45,394 nt of DNA from an uncultured Clostridia bacterium (GCA_937888485.1 CALAQQ010000263.1:1-45394); one strand, 5' to 3'. Counted from the stretch's first letter, positions 32,521-41,117 are shown. Notes: generated by a model not told the origin, from the letters alone. Made by a program: numbers and translations.

Positions 32521-34161
32521 ATGAATTTGTCAATCAGACCAATCAAACCCGAAGAAATACCGTTTTCATATAAGCAGTCACAGAATGACAATATAGAAAG
32601 CGGTTGTATCGGTTTTCTCCGTGGGGATTTTGACACAAGCGGCAAAGGCTTTTACACCACTTGGGAAGATAAAGTAAAGTTTTTAAAAACAGACGAATTT
32701 AAAAGAGAATTTGATGATGTTATCAATTCTTTGCGATTCGGTTATGGAGAGCTTCTGAAAGACAGAAGCTCTCTTTCTGCTTATTGTCGCAACAATCCCG
32801 ATGGAGTTATCGAAGGTAACTATACCAAAGAATACGGTTTCAGAGTTGATACAGATGAACACAGTTATATTTTGAGATGCAATCCCACCAAAGGCGATTA
32901 CAACTTTTATGTTTATGCTTATGACCGTGAAACGTTTGAAAAACATCTTAATGGAATAGGAGTTGATGATTTGAGCGAAACATATAAAAAAAATCCTGAA
33001 CTCTGCGAAAAAATGAAAGCAGAGCAAGAAAAATACAAGACTTGGCTTATGGAGCAGTCGCCCGAAGAAATTTTAAATCACGCCTACGAATATTCTGTTC
33101 GCAACGATATTCTTATTCATACGCAATATGCCGATTTGTCTGATGAATTAGCAACGGCTTTGTTAAATTCGCCTTCGCCGTTATCAGATGTTTACGACAG
33201 ATTTATAAGGGTTGAAACAGATTACATAATGACTATTGACGGCTCTATTTACGAAGCAGCATTCAGAGCTTTTGAAAAAGCAGAAGCAGAAAAAGAAAAG
33301 ACAATGACGGTTCTCGTTGTTGCACCGGGTGAAAAACCGTCTGTTGTAACTATACCCGCTGGTCTTGACAGTCTATATAATCAGGTAGGTGAACCTATTC
33401 AAGCTATTTACCCGTTTGAGGAACCAGTTGGTATTGTTTGTAACGACAACGGAAAAATAAACGGTATGCAGTTAAACCGTGCTTTGCGTGACGATGAAAA
33501 CAGTATCTACGATATTGTTTCGGGAACATTCCTTGTTGTGGGTCTTGGTGAAGAAGATTTCTGCTCCCTTACTCCCGGACAGATTGAGAAGTATTCGGAA
33601 CATTTTGCAGAACCCGAAATGTTCTTTATGCTCGACGGTGAAATTCAGGCGATTCCGTATAACGATCCGAGTAAATTTCCACTTTATGAAAAGCCTTTTG
33701 CAGAAGCAAGAGATAGTGATGAAATATCAGCATACAGACTTTCTTCAAGAGCAGACAATATGTGCAAAACTGCTATTGAAGCTGCTATCAACGATAACTA
33801 TTCAGATTGCAGACTTGACCCCGAAGGAGCGAAAAAGGTTGTCGAAAATTTCGGTCTTGACCGTGTAAAGAAAATTCTTGCTCTTACTTGTATCGTAAAA
33901 GATTATGACGGCAGAATATCACCTGAAAATAAGGCTTGGGCAAAAACAGTTCGTCCGAATGATGTGAAAGATAAAATTGATTTATCTCTTGTTGTTGACG
34001 GTGTTAACCCCGGTCTTACAGATATTTTTGTCAGGCAAGTAAAAAAAATAGAAACAGAACGTTCCGAAAAGAAACCTTCTGTTTTGAAAAAACTTGAATC
34101 TGCAAAAGATAATATCGCACCTGCTTCTACTGCTCCGAAGAAGAAAGACCAGGTGCTGTGA
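32521..34161 (+). CDS. DUF3848/DUF3846/DUF3849 polyvalent ICE protein
   Basis: 546 residues starting directly after the giant gene's stop (AACGGAGGAAG upstream). The N-terminal domain (1-150, SIRPIKPEEIPFSYKQSQ, GCIGFLRGDFDTSGKGFYTT) is shared with many clostridial ICE proteins. Residues 180-245 resemble DUF3848 (ILNHAYEYSVRNDILI), 262-365 DUF3846 (LVVAPGEKPSVVTIPAGLDS, GTFLVVGLGEEDF) and 400-490 DUF3849 (AYRLSSRADNMCKTAIEAAI). All three are domains of antirestriction-type polyvalent proteins with unknown biochemistry. The basic C-terminus (EKKPSVLKKLESAK) matches the style of the preceding two polyvalent proteins. Confidence 0.85.
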   Translation: MNLSIRPIKPEEIPFSYKQSQNDNIESGCIGFLRGDFDTSGKGFYTTWEDKVKFLKTDEFKREFDDVINSLRFGYGELLKDRSSLSAYCRNNPDGVIEGNYTKEYGFRVDTDEHSYILRCNPTKGDYNFYVYAYDRETFEKHLNGIGVDDLSETYKKNPELCEKMKAEQEKYKTWLMEQSPEEILNHAYEYSVRNDILIHTQYADLSDELATALLNSPSPLSDVYDRFIRVETDYIMTIDGSIYEAAFRAFEKAEAEKEKTMTVLVVAPGEKPSVVTIPAGLDSLYNQVGEPIQAIYPFEEPVGIVCNDNGKINGMQLNRALRDDENSIYDIVSGTFLVVGLGEEDFCSLTPGQIEKYSEHFAEPEMFFMLDGEIQAIPYNDPSKFPLYEKPFAEARDSDEISAYRLSSRADNMCKTAIEAAINDNYSDCRLDPEGAKKVVENFGLDRVKKILALTCIVKDYDGRISPENKAWAKTVRPNDVKDKIDLSLVVDGVNPGLTDIFVRQVKKIETERSEKKPSVLKKLESAKDNIAPASTAPKKKDQVL

Positions 34162-34162
34162 T

Positions 34163-34504
34163 TTGGATAAAAGCAGTAAATCTCGTGATATTCATATTAG
34201 GCTCAGTAATGATGAAATTAAACTGATAAAGGAAAAAATGCAGCTACATAACTGTGAAAATATGAGTGCTTTTATCCGCAAAATGGCTATTGACGGGTAT
34301 GTTATAAATTTTGACATACCCGAACTCGATGAACTCATATCATTACTTCGCAAAACAAGCAACAACATAAACCAAATCGCAAAAAAAGTTAACTCCACAG
34401 ACAAAATCTATGTTAATGAAATCAAAGAAATTCAATACAGTCAGTCGAAACTATGGGAAAAGATTAATCAGATAGTTTTATTGATTACGGAATTAAAAAC
34501 TTGA
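34163..34504 (+). CDS. mobC: MobC-like relaxosome accessory protein
   Basis: 113 residues from a TTG at 34163, one base after the previous stop; the ribosome binding site is weak (CAGGTG). An N-terminal ribbon-helix-helix (DIHIRLSNDEIKLIKEKM, MSAFIRKMAIDGYV) is followed by the MobC core LISLLRKTSNNINQIAKKVN. MobC binds oriT and helps the relaxase open the strands. In related elements mobC sits right next to the relaxase; here the relaxase begins almost 7 kb downstream, beyond a cargo island. An upstream ATG at 34094 lies inside the previous gene and is not preferred. Confidence 0.87.
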   Translation: MDKSSKSRDIHIRLSNDEIKLIKEKMQLHNCENMSAFIRKMAIDGYVINFDIPELDELISLLRKTSNNINQIAKKVNSTDKIYVNEIKEIQYSQSKLWEKINQIVLLITELKT

Positions 34505-34863
34505 TTCTTTTATTTTACTCTCTCCTGATAAATCAACTCAAAATATCTTGTGATAAATTTACAAATTAGCCTTCACCAATTTGTCTAAAAGGTAGAAATT
34601 GTTAGCTTTCAAAAAATTCTTGCGTAACAAATCATACTTTTCGACATATATGTATATGAGTTGTGTAAATCCGACTTTTGCGAAAGAAAATATGATTTAT
34701 GATTTTTGATGTGAAATTATAAATATCAATCTCTCATACATACTGAAAGATAAGCATTTTATAAATATCACAAACACAAAGGGTGTACCTATCTTAATTG
34801 ATATATTTTCTTTTTGAATTTTGTGCCCATAATTCTCGCTATCGGGTTTGCACAATTCTTATT
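34505..34863 (+). other. AT-rich intergenic region without recognisable gene
   Basis: About 360 bases with no supported reading frame. It contains a small palindrome ACATATATGT (near 34643) and, near 34820-34855, TTGTGC pairing with GCACAA around an inner CC/GG. It ends at a strong terminator although no protein gene precedes that terminator, so a short untranslated transcript is possible. It marks the upstream border of the cargo island. Confidence 0.5.
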
Positions 34864-34899
34864 GTAACGGTGTTGCATTTGCAATACCGTTACTTTTTT
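34864..34899 (+). terminator. Strong intrinsic terminator at the cargo island border
   Basis: A 13-bp stem with one G-U pair (34864-34876 with 34881-34893, ATTT loop) followed by six T. It isolates the sigma-factor operon from mobC transcription. Confidence 0.88.
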
Positions 34900-34919
34900 A
34901 TTATTATTAAGTATGAAAT

Positions 34920-34941
34920 AAAAGTTTTCTCAAAAACTTTT
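34920..34941 (+). promoter_or_regulatory. A/T hairpin upstream of the sigma factor
   Basis: AAAAGTTTT (34920-34928) pairs with AAAACTTTT (34933-34941). It lies 62 bases before the sigma-factor start and could be a regulatory site or a secondary terminator. No convincing promoter hexamers could be fixed here. Confidence 0.4.
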
Positions 34942-35002
34942 AAGAAATTCGGCAAAATAATCGTACATATAGTTGAGGACCTCGAAAAGAAAGGAGAACG
35001 CA

Positions 35003-35560
35003 ATGAACGATGCATCAATAATCAGTTTGTATTGGGAACGCTCCGAAAACGCAATAAAAGAAACTGATATAAAATACGGTAAGCTTTGTAATCACTTGGC
35101 AAACAATATTCTGAATAATGTTTGCGATGCCGAGGAATGTGTAAATGATTCATATTTGACGGTATGGAACTCTATACCCGATGAAAGACCGAATAATTTT
35201 TCAGCCTTTTTATGCAGAATAGTCAAAAATCTGTCATTCAAAAAATTAGAACATATTTCGGCACAGAAAAGAAAACCCGAAATGCTTGTTTCTCTTAATG
35301 AATTGCAAGAATGTTTATCTTCACCAACAGATACAGAAACAAGCTATGATACAGCTGAACTCGGTAAAATTATCAGCAGATTTTTAAGAAAACAGAGCGA
35401 AACCGGCAGGAACATATTTGTCCGCCGTTATTGGTATTATGAATCTGTAAAAGACATAGCCGCCGATTACGGCTTTAAAGAAAAGAAGGTTTCAAATATT
35501 CTGTTTGAAATGAGAAAAAAGCTAAAACGATTTCTTGAACAGGAGGGATACAATTTATGA
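35003..35560 (+). CDS. Sigma-70 family RNA polymerase sigma factor (ECF-like)
   Basis: 185 residues from the ATG at 35003 (AAAGGAG upstream). Region 2-like text (DAEECVNDSYLTVWNSIPDE, FSAFLCRIVKNLSFKKLE) and region 4-like text (FVRRYWYYESVKDIAADYGF, KVSNILFEMRKKLKRFLEQE) are those of the sigma factors common in Ruminococcaceae that pair with a membrane anti-sigma protein. Its end overlaps the next gene at ATGA, so the two are coupled. It may direct transcription of the secreted-protease genes downstream; inferred from position. Confidence 0.85.
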   Translation: MNDASIISLYWERSENAIKETDIKYGKLCNHLANNILNNVCDAEECVNDSYLTVWNSIPDERPNNFSAFLCRIVKNLSFKKLEHISAQKRKPEMLVSLNELQECLSSPTDTETSYDTAELGKIISRFLRKQSETGRNIFVRRYWYYESVKDIAADYGFKEKKVSNILFEMRKKLKRFLEQEGYNL

Positions 35561-36822
35561 TTAACAACATTTTAAATGAAGCAATCAACTTGATTGATGA
35601 TGATTTGATTTCAAATGCTCATTCAAATAACAGCAGTAAAAAATCATTGTCAATTTATAAATATATGGCGGTTGCTGCTGCGTTTGCAATAGTATTAACC
35701 GCTGTTATCCTCGGTGTAAAAGGAACAAGCCGACCAATTATCGAATCCACCACAAACCCAAGTTCACAGTTTGGAGGAAACAATGGCTCTGACATTATAA
35801 ATGATGGTGACATTGTTTTTGAAAATTCAGCTTATACAGATGAAGAGATAAGAGTGTTTATCGAAGAAAACAAAGATATAATTGCCGGTAATACAGCTAT
35901 TGAATATCAGATATTTGATAAACCCATAAAAATCGCAACAAAGGGTTACAGTCCTGTCTATTTGGGCGAAACAAACAAGATAATACTCGATAATCTTACT
36001 CTTCCGATTATGATAGATGATAAAATTGTCGGTTCTGTTTCATTGTTCAAAGTAGACGGTGAAATAAAGTATACAACTTCAGCACACGGCGATACATGGG
36101 ACAGATTGACAAATGCTCTTAAAGAGAACCCCGACAGCGAACTGGCATTTTTCTGTGTCGGACTTAATAAAGAAATAGCCATAACACCCGATAACAAAGT
36201 ATATCAACTTTTATCCCCTGTCACTTTACCGCTTGATAAAAATGTTGATTATTACAACAAATTCAAAACAGAGTACAATGTTTATTCTTGGAAAATTCTG
36301 AATGACGAAAACAACTATGTTGTTGTTGATGTGGCGAAATTAGATTTAGATACAAATGTTGAAACGTCAAAAAACGATACTACCAGTACAACCAAAACAA
36401 ACGATAATCTAAAAGAACCAACGACTAACGATTCAAATGTTGTTACTATTACGAACAGTTCAGAGAAAATAATTGATTTAAAATTAGAGGATGTATTAAA
36501 CAAAGAAATATCTTCAATTGAAATTAACAGCGGAACACGTTTACTTCTTGGTCAAAAGCCGATAACGGCAAGCGAAGAACAAAAAGAAAAAGTTTTGACA
36601 TATATTTCAAGCATCAGTTATACCGAAGCTGTTGATTATCAAAAAGGATTTGGGGGTAATTATAGTGTAAAGTTAAATCATTCTGACGGTTCTTCTGTTG
36701 AAATTGTATTTATGGACAAGTATTTTTATATTTACAGTCCTGATGGGCACAGTACGGTTTATGCAGATAAAACTGAAAACACCAAAAACTTAATATATTA
36801 TATCGTTGAACAAATTTTATGA
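35557..36822 (+). CDS. Membrane anti-sigma-like protein with extracellular sensor domain
   Basis: 421 residues. A short cytoplasmic start (INNILNEAINLIDDDLI) matches the N-terminus of anti-sigma partners of this sigma class. One membrane helix (about 32-52, YMAVAAAFAIVLTAVILGV) leads to a large extracellular part with a Thr/Asn-rich linker (about 265-300, TTSTTKTNDNLKEPTTN) separating two beta-rich domains. The C-terminal domain reads SIEINSGTRLLLGQKPITAS. Start overlaps the sigma gene. It probably holds the sigma factor inactive until an external signal arrives. The signal is unknown. Confidence 0.75.
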   Translation: MINNILNEAINLIDDDLISNAHSNNSSKKSLSIYKYMAVAAAFAIVLTAVILGVKGTSRPIIESTTNPSSQFGGNNGSDIINDGDIVFENSAYTDEEIRVFIEENKDIIAGNTAIEYQIFDKPIKIATKGYSPVYLGETNKIILDNLTLPIMIDDKIVGSVSLFKVDGEIKYTTSAHGDTWDRLTNALKENPDSELAFFCVGLNKEIAITPDNKVYQLLSPVTLPLDKNVDYYNKFKTEYNVYSWKILNDENNYVVVDVAKLDLDTNVETSKNDTTSTTKTNDNLKEPTTNDSNVVTITNSSEKIIDLKLEDVLNKEISSIEINSGTRLLLGQKPITASEEQKEKVLTYISSISYTEAVDYQKGFGGNYSVKLNHSDGSSVEIVFMDKYFYIYSPDGHSTVYADKTENTKNLIYYIVEQIL

Positions 36823-36869
36823 CAACACCTTGTATAGTGTGATGCTTGACTATAGAAAGGGATATAGAT

Positions 36870-38009
36870 ATGAAAAATATCGTTCGTAAATTGTTTTCGA
36901 TTATTCTTGCCATAGCTGTTGTTATGTCAATACCGGCTTACACTGCGAATGCGGTAGGCTATGCTAATACAATTACAGTACAGGACATTGAAAATCTTAT
37001 GGATGGCTCTTTGGGAGATTTGATGCTTTCTGTAAAATCATTCCCTGAAGATATTGGTCTTACACAAGCTGAAGTATCTGACGCATATCTTGGAAAAACA
37101 TTTTCGATTGCAGAATTGAACGAAGAAAATGAATATGAATCAGTATCAGATGTTGTGTATATACCTTTGATTTCAAGCGGTGATATTATTGCCATTTTTA
37201 CAATCATCAAAGAAAATGGTCGCTTTAATTGCACAGCGGGCATAGATTTTGCTGAACAGCTTGACTTGATTATGAAATCTTCAAACGGTAACGTTGCGCT
37301 TGTTTCAGAAAATATGGATATTATTGCCGTAGATTCATCATCAACAAGCAGGATTGTCTTTGATGCTCCGAGTGAATCGGTTGCATTTGCCTCAAAAAAC
37401 AAGCGTACTTATTCGGATGCTTGTCGTTCCAACAACACAATAACAGCCAATGAAATGTATTCAGAACAGTATACGCTTCCTTCTGCTACTCTTCCTGCAA
37501 CAAGAGAATATAATTTCTTGGATTATCCTATTGTATTTCAAGGTAACTACAGCATATGTTGGGCGGCGGTTGCAGCATCAATGATTATGTATGAAATGCC
37601 TTCTCAGTATCCCGAACTTTATGCAACAACAGTATGCAACACAATAGGTCATTCCTATACAATGGGTCAGCCGGAAGATGTTATCGACATACTCGAAGCT
37701 TATCTTCCAAGTATTTATGCACCGACTACAATTTATGCTCCTTTAACTCAAAATGAAGTTAAAGCGGTTATTCAAAACAATGACCCTGCTTGTATGTTTG
37801 CACTTCCGGATCATCATATGATTGAAGGACACTGTACGGCTCTTTGCGGATACAGAATTGTCGGTTCAACCTTTGAGGTAAGATATATGTGTCCGATGCT
37901 GGAAACAATCAAACTTATGACTTATGATTCTGTGAACGGATGTCAGTATCAAATCGGTAGCTTTACTTTCTATTGGGTATATACAACAAGGCTTTATTAT
38001 TACGTTTGA
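36870..38009 (+). CDS. Secreted papain-like (C39-type) cysteine peptidase
   Basis: 379 residues from the ATG at 36870 (GAAAGGGA upstream). Signal peptide MKNIVRKLFSIILAIAVVM with cleavage near TANA-VGY. A pro-region-like N-terminal half (to about 215) precedes the catalytic domain: Cys230 in YSICWAAVAASM and His321 in GHCTALCGYRI, with a following aromatic strand (VRYMC). This resembles C39-like/staphopain-type peptidases of Gram-positive bacteria. The N-terminal half may be an inhibitory propeptide. It may process surface proteins or peptides of competitors; inferred. Confidence 0.8.
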   Translation: MKNIVRKLFSIILAIAVVMSIPAYTANAVGYANTITVQDIENLMDGSLGDLMLSVKSFPEDIGLTQAEVSDAYLGKTFSIAELNEENEYESVSDVVYIPLISSGDIIAIFTIIKENGRFNCTAGIDFAEQLDLIMKSSNGNVALVSENMDIIAVDSSSTSRIVFDAPSESVAFASKNKRTYSDACRSNNTITANEMYSEQYTLPSATLPATREYNFLDYPIVFQGNYSICWAAVAASMIMYEMPSQYPELYATTVCNTIGHSYTMGQPEDVIDILEAYLPSIYAPTTIYAPLTQNEVKAVIQNNDPACMFALPDHHMIEGHCTALCGYRIVGSTFEVRYMCPMLETIKLMTYDSVNGCQYQIGSFTFYWVYTTRLYYYV

Positions 38010-38040
38010 TTGAAACATAAAATGCAGGAGGCTTGATTAT

Positions 38041-39084
38041 ATGAAAAAAATATTATCTATTATGATGAGCTTTATGTTTATTTTAACTGCAGTTATTCCC
38101 GCAAATGCAACGTCGTTTATTGAAGATGATTTCTATGTATCCAGCGAATTGTTTGAGTTTCCAAAGAGTACACAAACAGAAAAAAATAAAAGTGTTACTG
38201 TTTTAACTAAACATTCTAACGGACAAATAATTCAAGAAGAAAAAGATTTTTCAAATAGAAACACAGCAGCATTCCAGTTTAACAAAAACCCAATGATTTT
38301 GGAACCCATAACACCTGACAATGACACAATATCATATTCGTCATCAACAAACAGCAGAGGACAAGTTACACAATCAAACGATCCAAGAACAGGAGTACTT
38401 GAGTGTGGCTTTGATACAAACAACGATGGTTATTCTGATGTTTGGTTTGATGTAACAGCAAGTATTCAAGGGTATGACATTGTTGTTTCGTGTGCACATG
38501 GTGTATGGATGTCCCAATATCAGTATTTAGACTGTGAAGGGTGGGCTAATGATTTATACTTCTTTGCAGGTTGTCAAGACACTTCAACTTATTTAGATGT
38601 TAGTTCATATGTTAGCGTTTCAATAAGTATGGGATGGATTGAAAACACGGAATATATCACAGATGTAAACGGCAACTTGGTTGAAGTTAATTCTACAGAT
38701 GACGACTGGTCAATAATTCAAATTGAGGATAACTTTGGAAGTCGATTCGGTGCTTATGGTCTTCACGGTTGTGGAACTCCCGAAATGAATGTTCCTATAT
38801 ATGTTATTGGATATCCTGAAAGTAAACCAGATTGGTCGCAGTGGAAATCAACAGGTAACATCATTGGATTTGAAAATTACACTATGTATTATGATGCCTT
38901 TGTCGAACCGGGAAATAGCGGAAGCCCTATTTTAAACAGCAACTTGCTTTATGGAATAGTTGGCGGTGGAATAGTTGATTATTATACCGGTAACTATCTT
39001 AACGGTTATGGAGTTAGAATGTTCCCTGAACTGTTTGGAATGATTGCTGAAGCTCGTGAGGAGTCCGAAGAAAGATGGTTATAA
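38041..39084 (+). CDS. Secreted trypsin/V8-like serine peptidase
   Basis: 347 residues with GCAGGAGG upstream and signal peptide (ISMMSFMFILTAVIPANA-like; cleavage near NANA-TSF). The catalytic triad is visible: His153 in VVSCAHGVW, Asp222 in DDDWSIIQ and Ser293 in EPGNSGSPIL, as in glutamyl-endopeptidase (V8-like) enzymes of the chymotrypsin fold. About 110 residues before the His would be a propeptide. Pairing with the cysteine peptidase just upstream recalls the staphopain/V8 cascade of staphylococci, where one protease activates the other; whether that holds here is inference. Its end overlaps the lipoprotein gene. Confidence 0.87.
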   Translation: MKKILSIMMSFMFILTAVIPANATSFIEDDFYVSSELFEFPKSTQTEKNKSVTVLTKHSNGQIIQEEKDFSNRNTAAFQFNKNPMILEPITPDNDTISYSSSTNSRGQVTQSNDPRTGVLECGFDTNNDGYSDVWFDVTASIQGYDIVVSCAHGVWMSQYQYLDCEGWANDLYFFAGCQDTSTYLDVSSYVSVSISMGWIENTEYITDVNGNLVEVNSTDDDWSIIQIEDNFGSRFGAYGLHGCGTPEMNVPIYVIGYPESKPDWSQWKSTGNIIGFENYTMYYDAFVEPGNSGSPILNSNLLYGIVGGGIVDYYTGNYLNGYGVRMFPELFGMIAEAREESEERWL

Positions 39085-39650
39085 ACAAACTCAAAATAAT
39101 TGCAAAGATATTTTTAGTTTCTATTATACTTCTGTGTTTCACTTCTTGTTCGTTAACAACCGATATTGAAAGAATTGACCCCATTATTTCTCAATCAAAG
39201 TTAATGAATGAGAAGGAAAATTCAATTATTGAAACAACAAACAATATCAAAAACCATACCATCAATAAAAGTAATGTTAAACATCGCCTTGAAGAAAGAA
39301 CATCTTGGAATATAGAATTAACTTTTCTTGATATTAACGAAGGCGGTTTTGTAATTCAGATTTGTGATTATGATAACCAAGGCTTTTATTTTAACCCTTT
39401 ATACTTTGTTTTAGAATTCAAAGAAAATAATGGATGGAAAAAGCTAACAACAATGAATGCTGAGCAAGCATATAAAGACGTAGGCTATGTTTATCCCAAA
39501 GAAGGCTCTGATTTTGTTGATGTAAATGATGTATGTTTGTTTTCATTAATTCCAAATTTCAAATTAAAAAACGGGCATTATAGAATTACCAAAGTATTAA
39601 GTGGGAAGGAATTTTCCACAGAATTTGAAATAACGGGTCAACCATCATAA
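39075..39650 (+). CDS. Lipoprotein with possible Ig-like domain
   Basis: 191 residues, starting inside the end of the protease gene. A lipoprotein signal (KIFLVSIILLCFTSC with lipobox FTSC) gives a membrane-anchored product. The C-terminal 100 residues (GGFVIQICDYDNQGFYFNP, LEFKENNGWKKLTTM, KNGHYRITKVLSGKEFSTEF) look like the Ig-like Big_14 domain of Gram-positive lipoproteins. The overlap with the protease suggests it is an inhibitor, chaperone or immunity partner of that enzyme; this is a guess from gene order. Confidence 0.65.
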   Translation: MVINKLKIIAKIFLVSIILLCFTSCSLTTDIERIDPIISQSKLMNEKENSIIETTNNIKNHTINKSNVKHRLEERTSWNIELTFLDINEGGFVIQICDYDNQGFYFNPLYFVLEFKENNGWKKLTTMNAEQAYKDVGYVYPKEGSDFVDVNDVCLFSLIPNFKLKNGHYRITKVLSGKEFSTEFEITGQPS

Positions 39651-39659
39651 AAACCAGAA

Positions 39660-39697
39660 AAAGACCTTCAGCCATTCTGTTGTGGTTGGAGGTCTTT
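39660..39697 (+). terminator. Long hairpin after the protease operon
   Basis: A 14-bp stem with two G-U pairs (39660-39673 with 39684-39697), no T run on the plus strand beyond the stem. Probable terminator or 3'-end stabiliser of the protease operon. Confidence 0.65.
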
Positions 39698-39803
39698 GAA
39701 CCCCTATTGTTATAAATAATAATACAAAAATTCGCAACAATTCAGTATAGTATCATTAGTTTGTCGGTGTTGGTTTGTGTAACTTATAGAAGCTTCCATT
39801 TAT

Positions 39804-39824
39804 ACTAATGCTATGAGCATTAGT
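39804..39824. promoter_or_regulatory. Palindromic operator candidate for the XRE regulator
   Basis: Perfect 8-bp inverted repeat ACTAATGC (39804-39811) and GCATTAGT (39817-39824) with a five-base centre, 33 bases before the GTG start of an XRE-type regulator. Such sites are commonly bound by the regulator itself. Confidence 0.5.
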
Positions 39825-39857
39825 GGTTACGATAATTGGATGAATGGGGGTGTTTCT

Positions 39858-40199
39858 GTGAAGAACAACAAAACTGTTGAACAGATTATCGGCAAACGCA
39901 TTCAAGTTATTAGAAAAAGCAAAGGTTTTACACAGCAACAATTCGCAGAGAAGATAGGCTTATCAACAAATTATATTTCTGATATTGAAAGAGGTAAAAG
40001 CTCTGCACGTCTTGATAAGTTGGTTTTAATTATTAACACATTGGGATGTACGGCAGATGATGTTTTTGCCGATGTTATTGAGAGTGGTTATAAAGTAAAA
40101 TCTTCTCGTTTATCTGATCTCCTTGAAGGATTACCGAAAGAAGAAAAGGAAAAAGCCTTTGCTATTCTTGAAGCATTTTTAAGCAAAAGTACAAAGTGA
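39858..40199 (+). CDS. XRE-family transcriptional regulator
   Basis: 113 residues. GTG at 39858 is chosen for the G-rich ribosome binding site (GGGGGTG, 39846-39852); ATG codons at 39813 and 39840 in the same frame would extend it over the palindrome. HTH_3 domain: IGKRIQVIRKSKGFTQQQFA and KIGLSTNYISDIERGKSS, with a short dimerisation-type C-terminus (LPKEEKEKAFAILEAF). Probably autoregulates through the upstream palindrome and may control nearby cargo or transfer genes. Confidence 0.87.
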   Translation: MKNNKTVEQIIGKRIQVIRKSKGFTQQQFAEKIGLSTNYISDIERGKSSARLDKLVLIINTLGCTADDVFADVIESGYKVKSSRLSDLLEGLPKEEKEKAFAILEAFLSKSTK

Positions 40200-40204
40200 A
40201 AAAT

Positions 40205-40237
40205 AGAGTCTGCAATTTTTTCTTGCAGGCTCTTTTT
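40205..40237 (+). terminator. Intrinsic terminator after the XRE gene
   Basis: An 11-bp stem with one G-U pair (40205-40215 with 40223-40233, loop TTTTTTC) followed by a T run. Confidence 0.88.
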
Positions 40238-40242
40238 CTATC

Positions 40243-40309
40243 TTTATTTTCTGACTCAAATGTGATATACTCAAACTGTTGGCGATACAATATCGCTGAT
40301 AGCGATATT
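40243..40309 (+). promoter_or_regulatory. Promoter and palindromic operator upstream of the SLOG gene
   Basis: An extended -10 (TGATATACT, 40263-40271) with a weak -35 TTTATT (40243-40248). Just downstream, AATATCGC (40289-40296) and GCGATATT (40302-40309) form a perfect 8-bp palindrome, preceded by a third half-site GCGATA (40282-40287). The position over the expected transcript start suggests repression or a 5' hairpin. Confidence 0.5.
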
Positions 40310-40322
40310 TGGGAGCAGAAAT

Positions 40323-40802
40323 ATGAAATCAAAAACTTGTTGCTTTTCAGGTCACAGAAAAATACCTTCGACTTTAATTTCTGATATTTATATCGAAACG
40401 GAAAAAGCAATAGAAACTCTTATAAAAGAGGGTTATTGCTATTTTGGTTCAGGCGGTGCATTGGGGTTCGATACAATAGCAGCAATCTCTGTCATAAAGC
40501 TCCGAAAAAAATACCCGTTCATTCGTCTAATACTCGTTTTGCCTTGTTTATCACAAACGAGAAATTGGAGGTTTGAAGATAAACAAATTTATGAAAAAAT
40601 AAAAAACTCTGCCGATAAAGTTGTTTATGTTTCAAAGCAATATACAAATGACTGTATGCACCTAAGAAACCGACATCTTGTAAACAACAGTTCTGCTTGC
40701 ATTTGTTTTTTGACAGAGCAACAAGGCGGCACAGCTTATACTGTAAGCTATGCAAAAGACAATGGTTTGCGGATTATTAACATAGCAGATGTTTTCAGTT
40801 GA
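40323..40802 (+). CDS. SLOG-family (DUF1273/YpsA-like) nucleotide-binding protein
   Basis: 159 residues, start ATG at 40323 (GGGAGC upstream). CCFSGHRKIPSTLIS, the Gly-rich FGSGGALGFDTIAA, LILVLPC and the late block MHLRNRHLVNNSSACICFL define the SLOG/DUF1273 Rossmann-like fold, which binds nucleotide-derived ligands. SLOG proteins are frequent in defence and stress contexts on mobile elements. It has its own promoter and operator-like palindrome. Ligand and role are unknown. Confidence 0.82.
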   Translation: MKSKTCCFSGHRKIPSTLISDIYIETEKAIETLIKEGYCYFGSGGALGFDTIAAISVIKLRKKYPFIRLILVLPCLSQTRNWRFEDKQIYEKIKNSADKVVYVSKQYTNDCMHLRNRHLVNNSSACICFLTEQQGGTAYTVSYAKDNGLRIINIADVFS

Positions 40803-40825
40803 AATATTTTAAGTTTTGTTATAAT
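40799..40825 (+). promoter_or_regulatory. Promoter candidate for the small gene at 40853
   Basis: TTGAAA (40799-40804) and TATAAT (40820-40825) separated by 15 bases, with the start codon 28 bases further on. The -10 is consensus; spacing is short. Confidence 0.5.
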
Positions 40826-40852
40826 CTTAATAAAAATAACTATGGTGGTTTT

Positions 40853-41092
40853 ATGCGGAATAAAAATGATTTAACTGCGGATGAAATTAAATTAGTTGAT
40901 CGTCTTGAAGCTATCATATATTATGAAAGCGCAAAGCCTTATACAGAGATGGATGACGGTCTTATAACCGAATGCGTAGATTGGCTTTACGAAATTCTGG
41001 AGTTGCCTCGACTTACTCAGGAACAAATTGATGAAAATATAAAAAAGATATTTTGTGAAGCGGAAAAACGAAAAAAGAACACAGAGTTTTGA
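40853..41092 (+). CDS. Small acidic protein of unknown function
   Basis: 79 residues from the ATG at 40853 (weak ATGGTGG ribosome binding site); a TTG at 40799 in the same frame would lie inside the promoter. Charged and helical (DEIKLVDRLEAIIYYESAK, ITECVDWLYEILELPRL, QEQIDENIKKIFCEAEKRK). I do not recognise the family. It stands alone between a promoter and a strong terminator, and resembles small accessory or antitoxin-like proteins only in size. Confidence 0.6.
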   Translation: MRNKNDLTADEIKLVDRLEAIIYYESAKPYTEMDDGLITECVDWLYEILELPRLTQEQIDENIKKIFCEAEKRKKNTEF

Positions 41093-41117
41093 CATCCTTG
41101 TCAGAACTCTTTTTTTA
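41083..41117 (+). terminator. Strong intrinsic terminator
   Basis: A 12-bp stem with one G-U pair (41083-41094 with 41099-41110), overlapping the stop codon of the small gene and followed by eight T. It closes the cargo island. Confidence 0.9.
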
